Origin: Alphaproteobacteria bacterium
GTDB lineage: Bacteria > Pseudomonadota > Alphaproteobacteria > Caulobacterales > Caulobacteraceae
Length of the DNA: 64,000 bases
Assembly (NCBI GenBank): GCA_018821435.1
Contig: JAHJME010000019.1
Coordinates: forward strand, 1 to 64,000
Direction: 5' to 3'
The notes beneath the pieces are model-generated. The model was not told where the DNA came from. It did not search any database and worked only from the letters and a program-made list of their open reading frames with translations. Below are positions 50,452-58,769 of the stretch, in pieces (position 1 is the first letter of the stretch; each line of letters starts with the position of its first letter). A program made the position numbers and the translations under genes.

Positions 50452-51954
50452 ATGGGTGCGAGCAAGGCCGCGAAGCCGAGGGCGATGGACGCCGTCCAGC
50501 GCGCGTTGCTGGCCCGCACGCCCGTGGCCGCCGAACGCCTGCTCTATATCGGCACGGCGGGCGCGGCGTTCGCCGATGCGGCGCTGGCGCGAAATCCGCG
50601 CGCCCGGGTGGCCGCCGCCGAGGACGCCGACCCGGTCGACGTCCTGGCCGCCGACGACTTGGTCGAGCTGCTCGCGGACCCGAATGCGACCGCCCTGCTG
50701 GCCCGTGCGCCCATCCTGGCCTCGGCGATCCCCGCCGCCGTCACTGACCCCGGCGCGCTGCTGGCCGATCTGACGGCCCGGGGGTTCACGATCCTGCACC
50801 TGCAACCCGCCCATGACGCCGAACCCTATTTCGACGATCCCGGCCAGGACCTGGTGGCTGCGTGGCGGGCCGGCCGGCTCCCCACGATCTCGCCGCCCCG
50901 GGCGCTGATGGTGGTGGCGCGCCGGGGCCAGGACCGGCCGCGCGCCGTGCTGGCGATGTTCAGCTTCTCGCCCACCCTGATGGATATCCGCACCCGGCTG
51001 CCGGCCGAGGCGATGCGCACCGAGCCGGACCTGCTAGTCCAGCACCACCGGCCGCCGGGAGCCCTATCCCTCGCCCCGGCCGACGCGCCGAAGATCCTGG
51101 TCCTCCAGCGGCCGGCGCCGCCCCACGACCTCGACGCCTGGCGCGAGGCGGTGCTGGCCCACGCCCGCGACGGCTGGATCACGGTCATGGAGTTCGACGA
51201 CCACCCCGCCCTCACCGCCAAGGCGAACAACCGCCGGATGCTGCCGGCCGATTGGGTCCGCTTCGCCTGGGTGCACGCGGTGCAGACCTCGACCCCGCTG
51301 CTGCGCGATCTGTTCCTGACCCACAATCCCGAAACCCGGCTGTTCCCCAACGCCGCGTTCCGCCTGGAGCCGTTCCCCGAAAACCTGCCCAAGCGGGTGT
51401 TCTATGGCGCGGTGTCGCGCGGCGCCCATGCCGTGGAAGTCGCCGCCTCGCTCGGCCCGGCGATCGACGCGTTCCCGGGCGTCGAATTCGTGGTCGTGGG
51501 GGATCGGGCGGTGTTCGACGCCCTGCCCACCGCCCGCAAGCGCTACCACGACCTTGTTCCCTACGAGGACTACCTGAAACTGATGGGCGGCTGCGCCATC
51601 TCGCTCTCGCCGATCGAGGCCGGCGACCTGTACGCGGCCAAGAGCGACGCCAAATACCTGGACGCCGCGTCGCGCGGGGTGCTGACCATCGCCTCGCCGA
51701 CGATCTACGCCGACGTGATCCGCCACGGGAAGAACGGCCTGATCGCGCCGGGGGTCGCCGACTGGGCGCCGATGCTGACCCAGGCGCTGCGCGACGACGA
51801 AGGTCGTCGGAAGATGGCGCGGAACGCCTGGGAGTATGTCCAGGGCGCCAGGATGTTCGCCCAGCAGGTGACCGCGCGCCACGATTGGTATCGCGACCTA
51901 TGGGCGCGTCGCGAGAGCCTGACCGCAGCCCTGGTCGCGCGGATGAACGCCTAG
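50452..51954 (+). CDS. GT-B glycosyltransferase-like protein with unusual N-terminal half
   Basis: The 500-aa protein has a C-terminal GT-B half with VWVHAVQTST-like receiver strands (FAWVHAVQTSTPLLRDLF), the donor-site region SPIEAGDLYAAKSDAKYLDA and TIYADVIRHGKNGLIAPG. The N-terminal half looks like a Rossmann-type domain (ERLLYIGTAGAAFADAAL), recalling a methyltransferase without clear SAM residues. The start is uncertain (ATG at 50452 or 50485). Its TAG is shared with the convergent aminotransferase gene by CTAG. Confidence 0.7.
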   Translation: MGASKAAKPRAMDAVQRALLARTPVAAERLLYIGTAGAAFADAALARNPRARVAAAEDADPVDVLAADDLVELLADPNATALLARAPILASAIPAAVTDPGALLADLTARGFTILHLQPAHDAEPYFDDPGQDLVAAWRAGRLPTISPPRALMVVARRGQDRPRAVLAMFSFSPTLMDIRTRLPAEAMRTEPDLLVQHHRPPGALSLAPADAPKILVLQRPAPPHDLDAWREAVLAHARDGWITVMEFDDHPALTAKANNRRMLPADWVRFAWVHAVQTSTPLLRDLFLTHNPETRLFPNAAFRLEPFPENLPKRVFYGAVSRGAHAVEVAASLGPAIDAFPGVEFVVVGDRAVFDALPTARKRYHDLVPYEDYLKLMGGCAISLSPIEAGDLYAAKSDAKYLDAASRGVLTIASPTIYADVIRHGKNGLIAPGVADWAPMLTQALRDDEGRRKMARNAWEYVQGARMFAQQVTARHDWYRDLWARRESLTAALVARMNA

Positions 51955-53039
51955 GTCAGGATCGCGGCGGCGACCCGGTCGACATCGTCCAGCGGCATCC
52001 CCGGCCAGAGCGGCAAGGATAGCACCTCGGCGGCCAACTGTTCGGCGATCGGGAACGCGCCCGGCCCGTAGCCCAGGTGCGCGAACGCCGGCTGCAGGTG
52101 GCAGGCGGTCGGATAGTGGATCAGGGTCTCGATCCCCTGGGCCGTCAGCCGCGCCTGCAGGGCCTCACGCTCCGGCGTGCGGACCACGTACAGATGATAG
52201 ACGTGCCGCGCCCAGGCGGCCTCCGTGGGCGTACGCACCGCGTTGGCGCCCTGGAGCTGCGCGGTGTAGCGGGCGGCCCGTTCGCGTCGCCGGTCGTTGG
52301 CCTCGTCCAGCCGCGCCAGACGCGCCCTGAGGAAAGCGGCCTGCAGCTCGTCCAGGCGCGAGTTCACCCCCGCCGTCTCGTGCACGTACTTCCGGCGCGA
52401 GCCGTAGTTGCGGAGCATGCGGATCTTCTCGGCGAGGTCCGCGTCCGAGGTGGTGACGGCGCCCGCGTCGCCGACGGCGCCCAGGTTCTTGGTCGGGTAG
52501 AAGCTGAACGCCGTGGCGTGCGCCAGGCCGCCGGTCCGCCGGCCGTGGCTGAGCGCGCCGTGGCTCTGGGCGGCGTCCTCCAGCACGAAGAACCCATGGC
52601 GGGCGGCCAGGTCCAGGATCGGGTCCATGTCCACCGGGTGGCCATAGAGCGACACCGGGATCACCGCCGCCGTGCGTTGGGTGATCGCGGCCGCGATCGA
52701 CGGGGCGGTCAGGACATAAGGCTCGGCGTCGACCTCGACCGGAACCACCGTGGCCCCGACCGCTTCCACCGCCAGCCAGGTCGCCACGAAGGTATGGGCG
52801 GGCACGATCACTTCGGCGCCCGGCGCGACCCCGGCGGCCCGCAGCGCCAGCACCAGGGCGTCCAGGCCGTTGCCGACGCCCACCGCGTGGTCCGCGCCAC
52901 AGTAGGCGGCGAATTCGGCCTCGAACGCCTCCAACTCCGGTCCCAGGATCGCCCAGCCCCGGTCCATCACCCGACGATAGCCCGCATCCAGGTCGGCGCG
53001 CAGGCCCGGCTCATCCAGGCCCAGCTCGAAGAACTTCAT
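51951..53039 (-). CDS. DegT/DnrJ/EryC1-family sugar aminotransferase (FdtB-like)
   Basis: The 362-aa PLP enzyme has ENAAQSHGA-type metal/PLP block (VLEDAAQSHGALSHGR), the catalytic lysine in SFYPTKNLGAVGDAG and VNSRLDELQAAFLRARL. It follows a 3,4-ketoisomerase gene by ATGA, the pairing seen for FdtA-FdtB/QdtA-QdtB, which transaminates a 3-keto-6-deoxysugar to a 3-amino-3,6-dideoxyhexose. dTDP is the usual carrier. It is last in the nine-gene operon. Confidence 0.87.
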   Translation of the reverse strand: MKFFELGLDEPGLRADLDAGYRRVMDRGWAILGPELEAFEAEFAAYCGADHAVGVGNGLDALVLALRAAGVAPGAEVIVPAHTFVATWLAVEAVGATVVPVEVDAEPYVLTAPSIAAAITQRTAAVIPVSLYGHPVDMDPILDLAARHGFFVLEDAAQSHGALSHGRRTGGLAHATAFSFYPTKNLGAVGDAGAVTTSDADLAEKIRMLRNYGSRRKYVHETAGVNSRLDELQAAFLRARLARLDEANDRRRERAARYTAQLQGANAVRTPTEAAWARHVYHLYVVRTPEREALQARLTAQGIETLIHYPTACHLQPAFAHLGYGPGAFPIAEQLAAEVLSLPLWPGMPLDDVDRVAAAILT

Positions 53040-53443
53040 CGCCGCGCGGTCCGCAGGAAGTCGTCGAAGTCGCGGATGTAGTCCGCCTCGTCGTAGTGGG
53101 CCGACGCCAGCACTAGGCAGACCGCGCCCGACGAAAAGTTGTCGATGTCGCGCCACGTGCCCGGCCCGATGTGCAGGCCGCGGTTGGGGCGGTTCAGGGT
53201 GACCCGTTCGTCCCGCGTCCCGTCGTGCAGCCGCACGTCGAAACTGCCCGAGAGCGCGATCAGCAGCTGGTGCAGCTCATGGTGCGCGTGGCCCGCCCGG
53301 GTCGACTGGCTGGGCACGTCGTACAGGTAGTAGACCCGCTTGATCTCGAACGGCACATGCTGGCCGGACTCGATGAAACACAGGTTCCCCCGCGGGTCGG
53401 TGACCACCGGCATATCCAGGAAGCGGATGAGGTCGTTCGACAT
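53036..53443 (-). CDS. fdtA: Sugar 3,4-ketoisomerase (FdtA/QdtA-like cupin)
   Basis: The 135-aa cupin has DPRGNLCFIESGQHVPFEIK, RVYYLYDVPSQSTRAGHAHH and HQLLIALSGSFDVRLHDGT, the WxcM/FdtA pattern with the RAGHAH catalytic histidines. It moves the keto group from C4 to C3 of a dTDP-6-deoxy-4-ketohexose, preparing it for the aminotransferase. Choosing between Fuc3N and Qui3N requires residues I cannot assign with confidence. The ATG of MSNDL is used. Confidence 0.87.
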   Translation of the reverse strand: MSNDLIRFLDMPVVTDPRGNLCFIESGQHVPFEIKRVYYLYDVPSQSTRAGHAHHELHQLLIALSGSFDVRLHDGTRDERVTLNRPNRGLHIGPGTWRDIDNFSSGAVCLVLASAHYDEADYIRDFDDFLRTARR

Positions 53444-53461
53444 GGGGATGGGCCGCAATCG

Positions 53462-54232
53462 TCAGACGCGCGCGAACAGCGACAGGTTGAAGTCCTCGGT
53501 GATGGCGCTGGCCGGCACCGGGGCGTTGGTCGTCCAGTAGTCGGCGTAAAGCGCCTCGGTGAAGACCATCGGCCGGTAGCGTTCGATGATCTCGAAGTAC
53601 CGGTCGTCGAGCACGGTCGACGTGGGGTCCAGGTTGCTGACCATGATGCTGCCGGTGGGGCGGACGCTGACCGGCGTGATCCGCAGCTCGGGCCGCAGTT
53701 CGCGCAGGATGCTGACCACCTTCCACACGTCGCCGGTCCACCAGCCCGCGATGGCCTTGTCCTTGCGAAGCTCGGGCCGGTGCACGCGCTCGGTCATCTC
53801 GATGTTCACCGGCATGCAGTCGTCCAGCAGGATCAGCGAATTCCGGTCGCACACCCGCTCGGTGTTGATGAAGTCCCGCAGCAGATATTCGAACACGTGC
53901 AGGCCATCCAGGAACGCCACGTCCACGGGCGAACCGAGGACCGCGCGCGGGTCGTGGTCCCGGAAGAACTCGTCGCTGGTCATCTGATACAGGTGCAGCA
54001 CCCGCTTCTTGCGGATCGGATCCACGCTGAGCGTGAAATTAGGATCGACGCCGATCGTCGGGCAGTCGATGCCGGCCAGGGTCTTGCCGTCGCGCACGCC
54101 CACTTCCAGGTAGTTGCGCGCGAACTTCTTGCGAACCACGTCGGCGATGAAGTCGCGATAGGCGGGACCGTCCAGCGGCCGGCGTGGCAGCGGGGCGTCT
54201 TGCGGCGTCACGGGGGTGTCGGTCTGGCTCAT
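53462..54232 (-). CDS. SAM-dependent methyltransferase (Methyltransf_24-like)
   Basis: The 256-aa protein has NYLEVGVRDGKTLAGIDCPT as the SAM-binding motif I and VDVAFLDGLHVFEYLLRDF with LILLDDCMP downstream, matching the Methyltransf_24 family. It is the sixth gene of the FkbH operon by position and probably methylates a sugar hydroxyl or amine. It is 49 bases from the next methyltransferase. Confidence 0.8.
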   Translation of the reverse strand: MSQTDTPVTPQDAPLPRRPLDGPAYRDFIADVVRKKFARNYLEVGVRDGKTLAGIDCPTIGVDPNFTLSVDPIRKKRVLHLYQMTSDEFFRDHDPRAVLGSPVDVAFLDGLHVFEYLLRDFINTERVCDRNSLILLDDCMPVNIEMTERVHRPELRKDKAIAGWWTGDVWKVVSILRELRPELRITPVSVRPTGSIMVSNLDPTSTVLDDRYFEIIERYRPMVFTEALYADYWTTNAPVPASAITEDFNLSLFARV

Positions 54233-54281
54233 AGGGGGCTCGCGGAGGGTCCGGCGTTAAGGCGACGCGCGCGCCGGGCTG

Positions 54282-54950
54282 TCAACCTTTGGAGCCGTAG
54301 TGGGCGTCGGGACGTCCGATCTGCGGCGCCTGTTTCGACGTGTGCCGGCCGCGTTCGAACACCACCATGCTGTCGTACATGTGCATCGAGAGCGTCGAGC
54401 GGGTGAACGCCGTGGGCTCCAGCGCGCCGCGGGTATGGTCGGCGTTCAGCTCGTCGATCAGGTGCTTGGCGGTCTCGATGAACGTGCCCTCGCGCCGCAG
54501 CCCGCCGCCGAAGCCCGGCCAGTAGGCGGTGTGCAGGTCCTCGACCATATAGACCCCGGTCCGCGAGACTCGGGGATAGAGATAGCGGAACGAGGCGTCG
54601 ATGTGCGCCATCACGTGGCTGCCGTCGTCGATGACGACATCGGGGGTCCCGAACTCGCGAAGGACGCTCTCGAGGAACGCTTCGTTCGACTGGTCGCCGA
54701 TCCGGACCTCGATCTGGTCCTCGCTGAAGGCGGCGCACTCGTGCCGCAGGTCCAGGCCGATGATGCGGGCATGGGGGCCCAGGAAGCGCTTCCACATCTG
54801 CAGCGACCCGCCGCCGCCGCAGCCGATCTCGATCAGGACGACGTCCTGATTTCGGAAGCGGCTGAGGTGATCCTCATATGCCGGGAAGTAGTGCTTCCAC
54901 TTGTGGATCAGCCGCTGGTCGTTGGTGACGAAGTCCTGCCAGAGGCTCAC
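54282..54950 (-). CDS. SAM-dependent methyltransferase (CmcI/MycF-like)
   Basis: The 222-aa protein begins DQRLIHKWKHYFPAYEDHLS and has VVLIEIGCGGGGSLQMWKRF (motif I), IIGLDLRHECAAFSEDQIEV and VVIDDGSHVMAHI with YMVEDLHTAYWPGFGG, the DDGSH and ED-H metal/catalytic blocks of macrocin/mycinamicin O-methyltransferases. It probably O-methylates a deoxysugar. The start overlaps the upstream methyltransferase by ATGA. Confidence 0.85.
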   Translation of the reverse strand: MSLWQDFVTNDQRLIHKWKHYFPAYEDHLSRFRNQDVVLIEIGCGGGGSLQMWKRFLGPHARIIGLDLRHECAAFSEDQIEVRIGDQSNEAFLESVLREFGTPDVVIDDGSHVMAHIDASFRYLYPRVSRTGVYMVEDLHTAYWPGFGGGLRREGTFIETAKHLIDELNADHTRGALEPTAFTRSTLSMHMYDSMVVFERGRHTSKQAPQIGRPDAHYGSKG

Positions 54951-55690
54951 GAAGATCGTCCCGCGCGATCCAGGTTGGCCACCACGTAGATCTCGCCGGC
55001 GATGTCCGGATACCGCTCGCCCAGGGCCATGAAGGCGGTGAGCATGCGGTCGTCCCAGTCGCGCTCGATCTGGCCGTTCGACAGCGGCTTGAGCCAGTAG
55101 CCGCCGAACACCTCGATGCTCAGCCCGGCTTCCAGGAAGTCGCGGCGGAAGGTCTCGGGATTATAGACCCGCCGGTGCCCGTGCTTGCGGTCCGCGTCGT
55201 TCAGCGCCTCCTCGAACGGCAGCAGGCCCATCAGCACGGCCGCCTGCCGGTGAACCGAGCGCGCGTTCGGCACCGCGGCCATGATCCGGCCGCCCGGCGC
55301 CAGCCAGGCCTTGGCCCGCGTCAGGATGTCGACCGGATCCTCGACGTGCTCCAGCACGTGACCGAGGATGATCGTCTGGAACTGAGTTCCCGGCTGGAAT
55401 TCCTCGAACAGCGCGTTGACGACGTCGGCCTGCGGGAAGCGCGCCTTCAGCGACTCGCAGAACGGCGCGGCGCCTTCCACCAGGGTCAGCGGCTCGCCCA
55501 GGGTCGCCAGGCCGCCGGTCATGATGCCCTCGGCCGGCCCCATCTCCAGGATCGGCCCGGGACGGATGTGGCGGCTGAACACCTCGAAGCTGTGCGCGAT
55601 GCTGGCCCCGTTGGCCCCCGCGCCATAGGTGGAGTCCGCGGCGATCGCGTGCAGGCGACTGCGTTCGGTCCCCCGGGCTTCGTCGTTCAT
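54947..55690 (-). CDS. SAM-dependent methyltransferase (Methyltransf_23 type)
   Basis: The 247-aa protein has ILEMGPAEGIMTGGLATLGE as motif I, FQTIILGHVLEHVEDPVDIL as the post-I H-x-L-EH block, and APGGRIMAAVPNARSVHRQA. Class I small-molecule methyltransferases of this kind are common in surface-sugar clusters. It is the fifth gene of the FkbH operon by position and overlaps the VOC gene by ATGA. The acceptor is unknown. Confidence 0.85.
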   Translation of the reverse strand: MNDEARGTERSRLHAIAADSTYGAGANGASIAHSFEVFSRHIRPGPILEMGPAEGIMTGGLATLGEPLTLVEGAAPFCESLKARFPQADVVNALFEEFQPGTQFQTIILGHVLEHVEDPVDILTRAKAWLAPGGRIMAAVPNARSVHRQAAVLMGLLPFEEALNDADRKHGHRRVYNPETFRRDFLEAGLSIEVFGGYWLKPLSNGQIERDWDDRMLTAFMALGERYPDIAGEIYVVANLDRAGRSS

Positions 55691-56097
55691 CTGGTCGCCT
55701 CTATGATCTCGATGAGGTTGAGGGCGGCGGTCATCGCGAATGCGATGCGCCGGCCCCCGAACGCAATGGCCGGGGCCGGGGGCTGGACGATCCGCGCGCC
55801 GGCCGCGGGCAGGTCCCGCAGGGCGGCGTCGAAGTCGAAGGCCTCGAACCCCTGGTGATAGATCTTGCCGCCGCGCGCCAGCACGCCGTCGATCGGCGAG
55901 CCTTCGCCGGCCGGCGACAGCAGCTCCAGCCGCGGCCCCAGGCCCACGATGAACAGCCCGTGGATCTTCTGGATCGGATCGGTGAACCGCGCGCCCTCGG
56001 GGCGATAGCCAAGCGCCGACCAGGTCGCGAGCTCCCGGTCGATGTCGCGGCAGGCGACGCCCAGGTGGTGGAAGCGGAAATCGGTTTCGTTGAACAT
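55687..56097 (-). CDS. VOC-family protein (glyoxalase/methylmalonyl-CoA-epimerase-like)
   Basis: The 136-aa protein starts FNETDFRFHHLGVACRDIDR, the first vicinal-oxygen-chelate motif with a metal His, and ends ALNLIEIIEATR with the conserved Glu. This subfamily is often found beside FkbH/ACP genes in sugar or polyketide clusters; here it may act on the ACP-bound acyl unit. The 56097 ATG sits 8 bases after the GNAT stop; an upstream ATG at 56163 would overlap it. Confidence 0.78.
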   Translation of the reverse strand: MFNETDFRFHHLGVACRDIDRELATWSALGYRPEGARFTDPIQKIHGLFIVGLGPRLELLSPAGEGSPIDGVLARGGKIYHQGFEAFDFDAALRDLPAAGARIVQPPAPAIAFGGRRIAFAMTAALNLIEIIEATR

Positions 56098-56105
56098 CTG
56101 CGGGG

Positions 56106-56672
56106 TCAGTGCTGGGCCAGGCGCCGCGCCAGGAATTCCAGTTTCGGCCGCATCATATCCCACCGGCTCCGATCGACGCGATGCTCGACCGCGTCATGCT
56201 CGACGCCGTCCAGCCGGAAGTGCCGCGCCAGGGTCCCGACGCGGTGCGCGCCTGACGAGTCGTGGAACGACACCACCTTCGCATTCTCCGCCACGGTCCT
56301 GCAGAAGACCTCGTCCAGGCCGACGGCCTCGAACGCGGCTCGATAGACGAGAAGCGCCGATTCGACAGCGGCCGGGGCGTCCTTGGCGATCAGCCAACGG
56401 CCCCATTCCGCCGCGCGACCGTCGCTGTCGTAGAGACCGACCGTGCCGACGGGCTCGGCGCCCTCGAGCGTCTCGACGATGAAGTAGTAGTCCCCGGCGC
56501 GGTCGAAGTAGGTCGCCAGCCAGGCTTCCTGATCCTCGACCCGGCCGGAGGTGCGATGCAGGTAGGCGCCGAGGTCGGGGTCGCTCCGCAGCGCCGCGAC
56601 AAAGCGGGCGTCGGCCTCGCGGATCGGACGCAAGGCGTAGCGGAAGCCCTCGAGGCGAACGCTATGCCGCAT
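56106..56672 (-). CDS. GNAT-family N-acyltransferase
   Basis: The 188-aa protein has a GNAT fold: ALRPIREADARFVAALRSDP, YFIVETLEGAEPVGTVGLYD, WGRWLIAKDAPAAVESAL and VFCRTVAENAKVVSFHDSSG. Sitting between an ACP and a sugar-modifying set, it is a candidate for transferring an ACP- or CoA-bound acyl group to the amino sugar. It overlaps the ACP gene by 11 bases. Confidence 0.82.
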   Translation of the reverse strand: MRHSVRLEGFRYALRPIREADARFVAALRSDPDLGAYLHRTSGRVEDQEAWLATYFDRAGDYYFIVETLEGAEPVGTVGLYDSDGRAAEWGRWLIAKDAPAAVESALLVYRAAFEAVGLDEVFCRTVAENAKVVSFHDSSGAHRVGTLARHFRLDGVEHDAVEHRVDRSRWDMMRPKLEFLARRLAQH

Positions 56673-56901
56673 CCGCCGACAGCACCTTGGCCTTAAGGTC
56701 GGCGGCGCCGGTCACCGCGGCGATCTCTTCCGGCGAGAACGCGACGCCATAGGCGCCCTCGACGGCGAAGACGATCTCCAGGTGTTTCAGCGAATCCCAC
56801 TTGGGCTCGTCCGCGCGCGTCAGATTCTCGCCCGCCGCCACGGGTCGCCCGAGCGTCAGCGAGAGGATCTCGGCGATCTCGGCATCGATCCGTTCAGTCA
56901 T
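56662..56901 (-). CDS. Acyl carrier protein
   Basis: The 79-aa protein is a discrete ACP with the phosphopantetheine site Ser in EPKWDSLKHLEIVFAVEGAY at about residue 37, and four predicted helices. It overlaps FkbH by 8 bases and GNAT by 11. It differs from housekeeping AcpP in having no fatty-acid gene nearby, so it is a dedicated carrier for the FkbH route. Confidence 0.9.
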   Translation of the reverse strand: MTERIDAEIAEILSLTLGRPVAAGENLTRADEPKWDSLKHLEIVFAVEGAYGVAFSPEEIAAVTGAADLKAKVLSADAA

Positions 56902-58561
56902 GCGTCCACCTGATGGAAACCGCGGCGCGCGGCGTCTCCGCCACCCGGTCGGCCGACACGTTGAGGCGCCCCGCCTCGCCTGTCACGGGCTGGCCGACAA
57001 ACCCCGCCAACCAATCGACCGCGGGCTGGTTTCGCGGCCCGATCCGGTAGTCGAAAGCCAAGCCGTCGGCGCCGAGCCGGCGCATGGCGCCGCGCACCGC
57101 TTCCGTCACCATGACGTCCTCCAGCTTCCGCCCCAGGGCGCGACATGAGATGCAGAGCTCGTCCACGATCAGCACGCCGTCCGCCCGCCGCCCGAACAGG
57201 ACAGCGACCGACCCCGAATCCGCCAGCCGGTCGGCCAGCCGGATGTGCACCACGCAGCGGTCGGACTGGGTGAGATAACGGTCGACCTCGACCTCGTCGA
57301 GCCGGCGGAGCGCCAGGTTGAACTGGTTGGTCTTGCGGCTCAGCTCGGTCAGCCGGACGCGATCCTCGACGGGGTCCAGCGCGAAGGTCAGCTCGGCCTT
57401 CAGCGCGGCCAGATAGGCCTCCTCGTCCGGCGCGCTTTCGGCCATCGCCGCGCGCTCCGCGTTGGCGGCGAGGTCGGCGGCGCGGCCGGCGAATGCCTGT
57501 CCCGCGCGGGGCAGCCCCGGATAGCGGGTGAGCGCCCGGACGGTGTCCGCCGCCTCGCCGCCGGCGTGCAGCAGGCGCAGGCCGGGGTGGCGCGACCCCA
57601 CCTGGACCAGCTCGCCCACATTGTCGTCGATGAGCAGGAAAGCGTCGGGCGCGATGTTGAACTGGGCGGCGGCGGCCCGGACCCCGTCCGACTTCTCGCC
57701 CCAACCCACACGCCAGCTCGCGATCCGATCCGGACGCAGCGGGAAGTCGGCGCGGGCGGCGAACAGCGCCTGAACATCGGCCGGCTCGTTCTTGGACACG
57801 ATGCTGACCAGGACGCCCTGCGACGCCAGCCGATCGATCTCGCGCTGCAGGGCCGCATGGCCCTCGGTCAGCCCGACGCCGTCCGGTCCGTCCTCGCCCA
57901 GCACGCCGCTGTACAAGGTGTTGTCCAGGTCCACCGCCAGAGCCTTGATCGGGGCGGCGTGGAACGGGGCCAGGACGTCGAACACCAGCGTCCGCGCCGC
58001 CTCGAGGCAGAGCGGATCGCCGTAGCGCGTGCCGGTCACCGCCGCCCGATCCTCGGAGAAGGCGCGGGCGCCCAGCTCGCCGGCGATCCGGTCCAGCCGC
58101 AGGACGGCGGCGGCCGGAGTCCGCGTTGCCCAGTCGTCGATCGCCGCGTTCAACCGCGTGGCCCGGTCGCCACCGTCGGGGCTGTTGGCCACGACCAGCG
58201 GGCCGCCGGCGTGCGCGCGCAGTGCCGCTAGCCGCCCCGCCAGCCACGGCCCGAGTTCGTCGTCGTCGAGACGGCCGTAGCGGCTGAAGTCCAGCCAGAC
58301 GAGGGCCGCGTCGTAGGGCTCGTCCGGCAGGTTGAGGCTGTCGTCGTACTCGCCCAGCACCGGGCTCATGGCGTAGCCGGCAAACTGCATCAGGGGCGCC
58401 AGGACCGGCAGCAGGGTCTCGAACGCGTGGTTGCGCACCACCCGCAGCACCGGCCCGGTCGCCGCCGGCGCGCCCAGCCGCATCACGGCCAGCCGGTTCA
58501 GCGCCGGCGCAAACAACGTCGCCTGCCAGTCGAGACGATCCAGCGCGGGGATCCCCGTCAT
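56894..58561 (-). CDS. FkbH-like HAD-IIIC protein (loads a C3 unit on ACP)
   Basis: The 555-aa protein has an N-terminal SGNH-like region (about 1-185), a HAD domain with ALAVDLDNTLYSGVLGEDG (about 202) and SIVSKNEPADVQALF, then FLLIDDNVGELVQV, and a C-terminal GNAT-like part with LTELSRKTNQFNLALRRLDE, the hallmark FkbH block. FkbH proteins transfer a glyceryl unit from 1,3-bisphosphoglycerate to an ACP. It is first in a nine-gene operon and followed directly by an ACP. The ATG at 58561 has ggagcgccgg just upstream. Confidence 0.88.
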   Translation of the reverse strand: MTGIPALDRLDWQATLFAPALNRLAVMRLGAPAATGPVLRVVRNHAFETLLPVLAPLMQFAGYAMSPVLGEYDDSLNLPDEPYDAALVWLDFSRYGRLDDDELGPWLAGRLAALRAHAGGPLVVANSPDGGDRATRLNAAIDDWATRTPAAAVLRLDRIAGELGARAFSEDRAAVTGTRYGDPLCLEAARTLVFDVLAPFHAAPIKALAVDLDNTLYSGVLGEDGPDGVGLTEGHAALQREIDRLASQGVLVSIVSKNEPADVQALFAARADFPLRPDRIASWRVGWGEKSDGVRAAAAQFNIAPDAFLLIDDNVGELVQVGSRHPGLRLLHAGGEAADTVRALTRYPGLPRAGQAFAGRAADLAANAERAAMAESAPDEEAYLAALKAELTFALDPVEDRVRLTELSRKTNQFNLALRRLDEVEVDRYLTQSDRCVVHIRLADRLADSGSVAVLFGRRADGVLIVDELCISCRALGRKLEDVMVTEAVRGAMRRLGADGLAFDYRIGPRNQPAVDWLAGFVGQPVTGEAGRLNVSADRVAETPRAAVSIRWTHD

Positions 58562-58769
58562 CCGGCGCTCCGTCCTGCCAGCGCCCCTGGCGCGGCGAGG
58601 CGGCGGGATGGGATGGGGTCTCTGGGCAGCGGGCCAACTCCAACCGTGCGGCGTCACCGGCCATTAGGCCAAGGGTCCGGCGAACACAACGCGGGCGATC
58701 TGGACTTGCCTCGCGGAGACCGGGATTGTGCGCCACCGCCGCCGGCCCTGGAGCAGACCCATCACCGAC

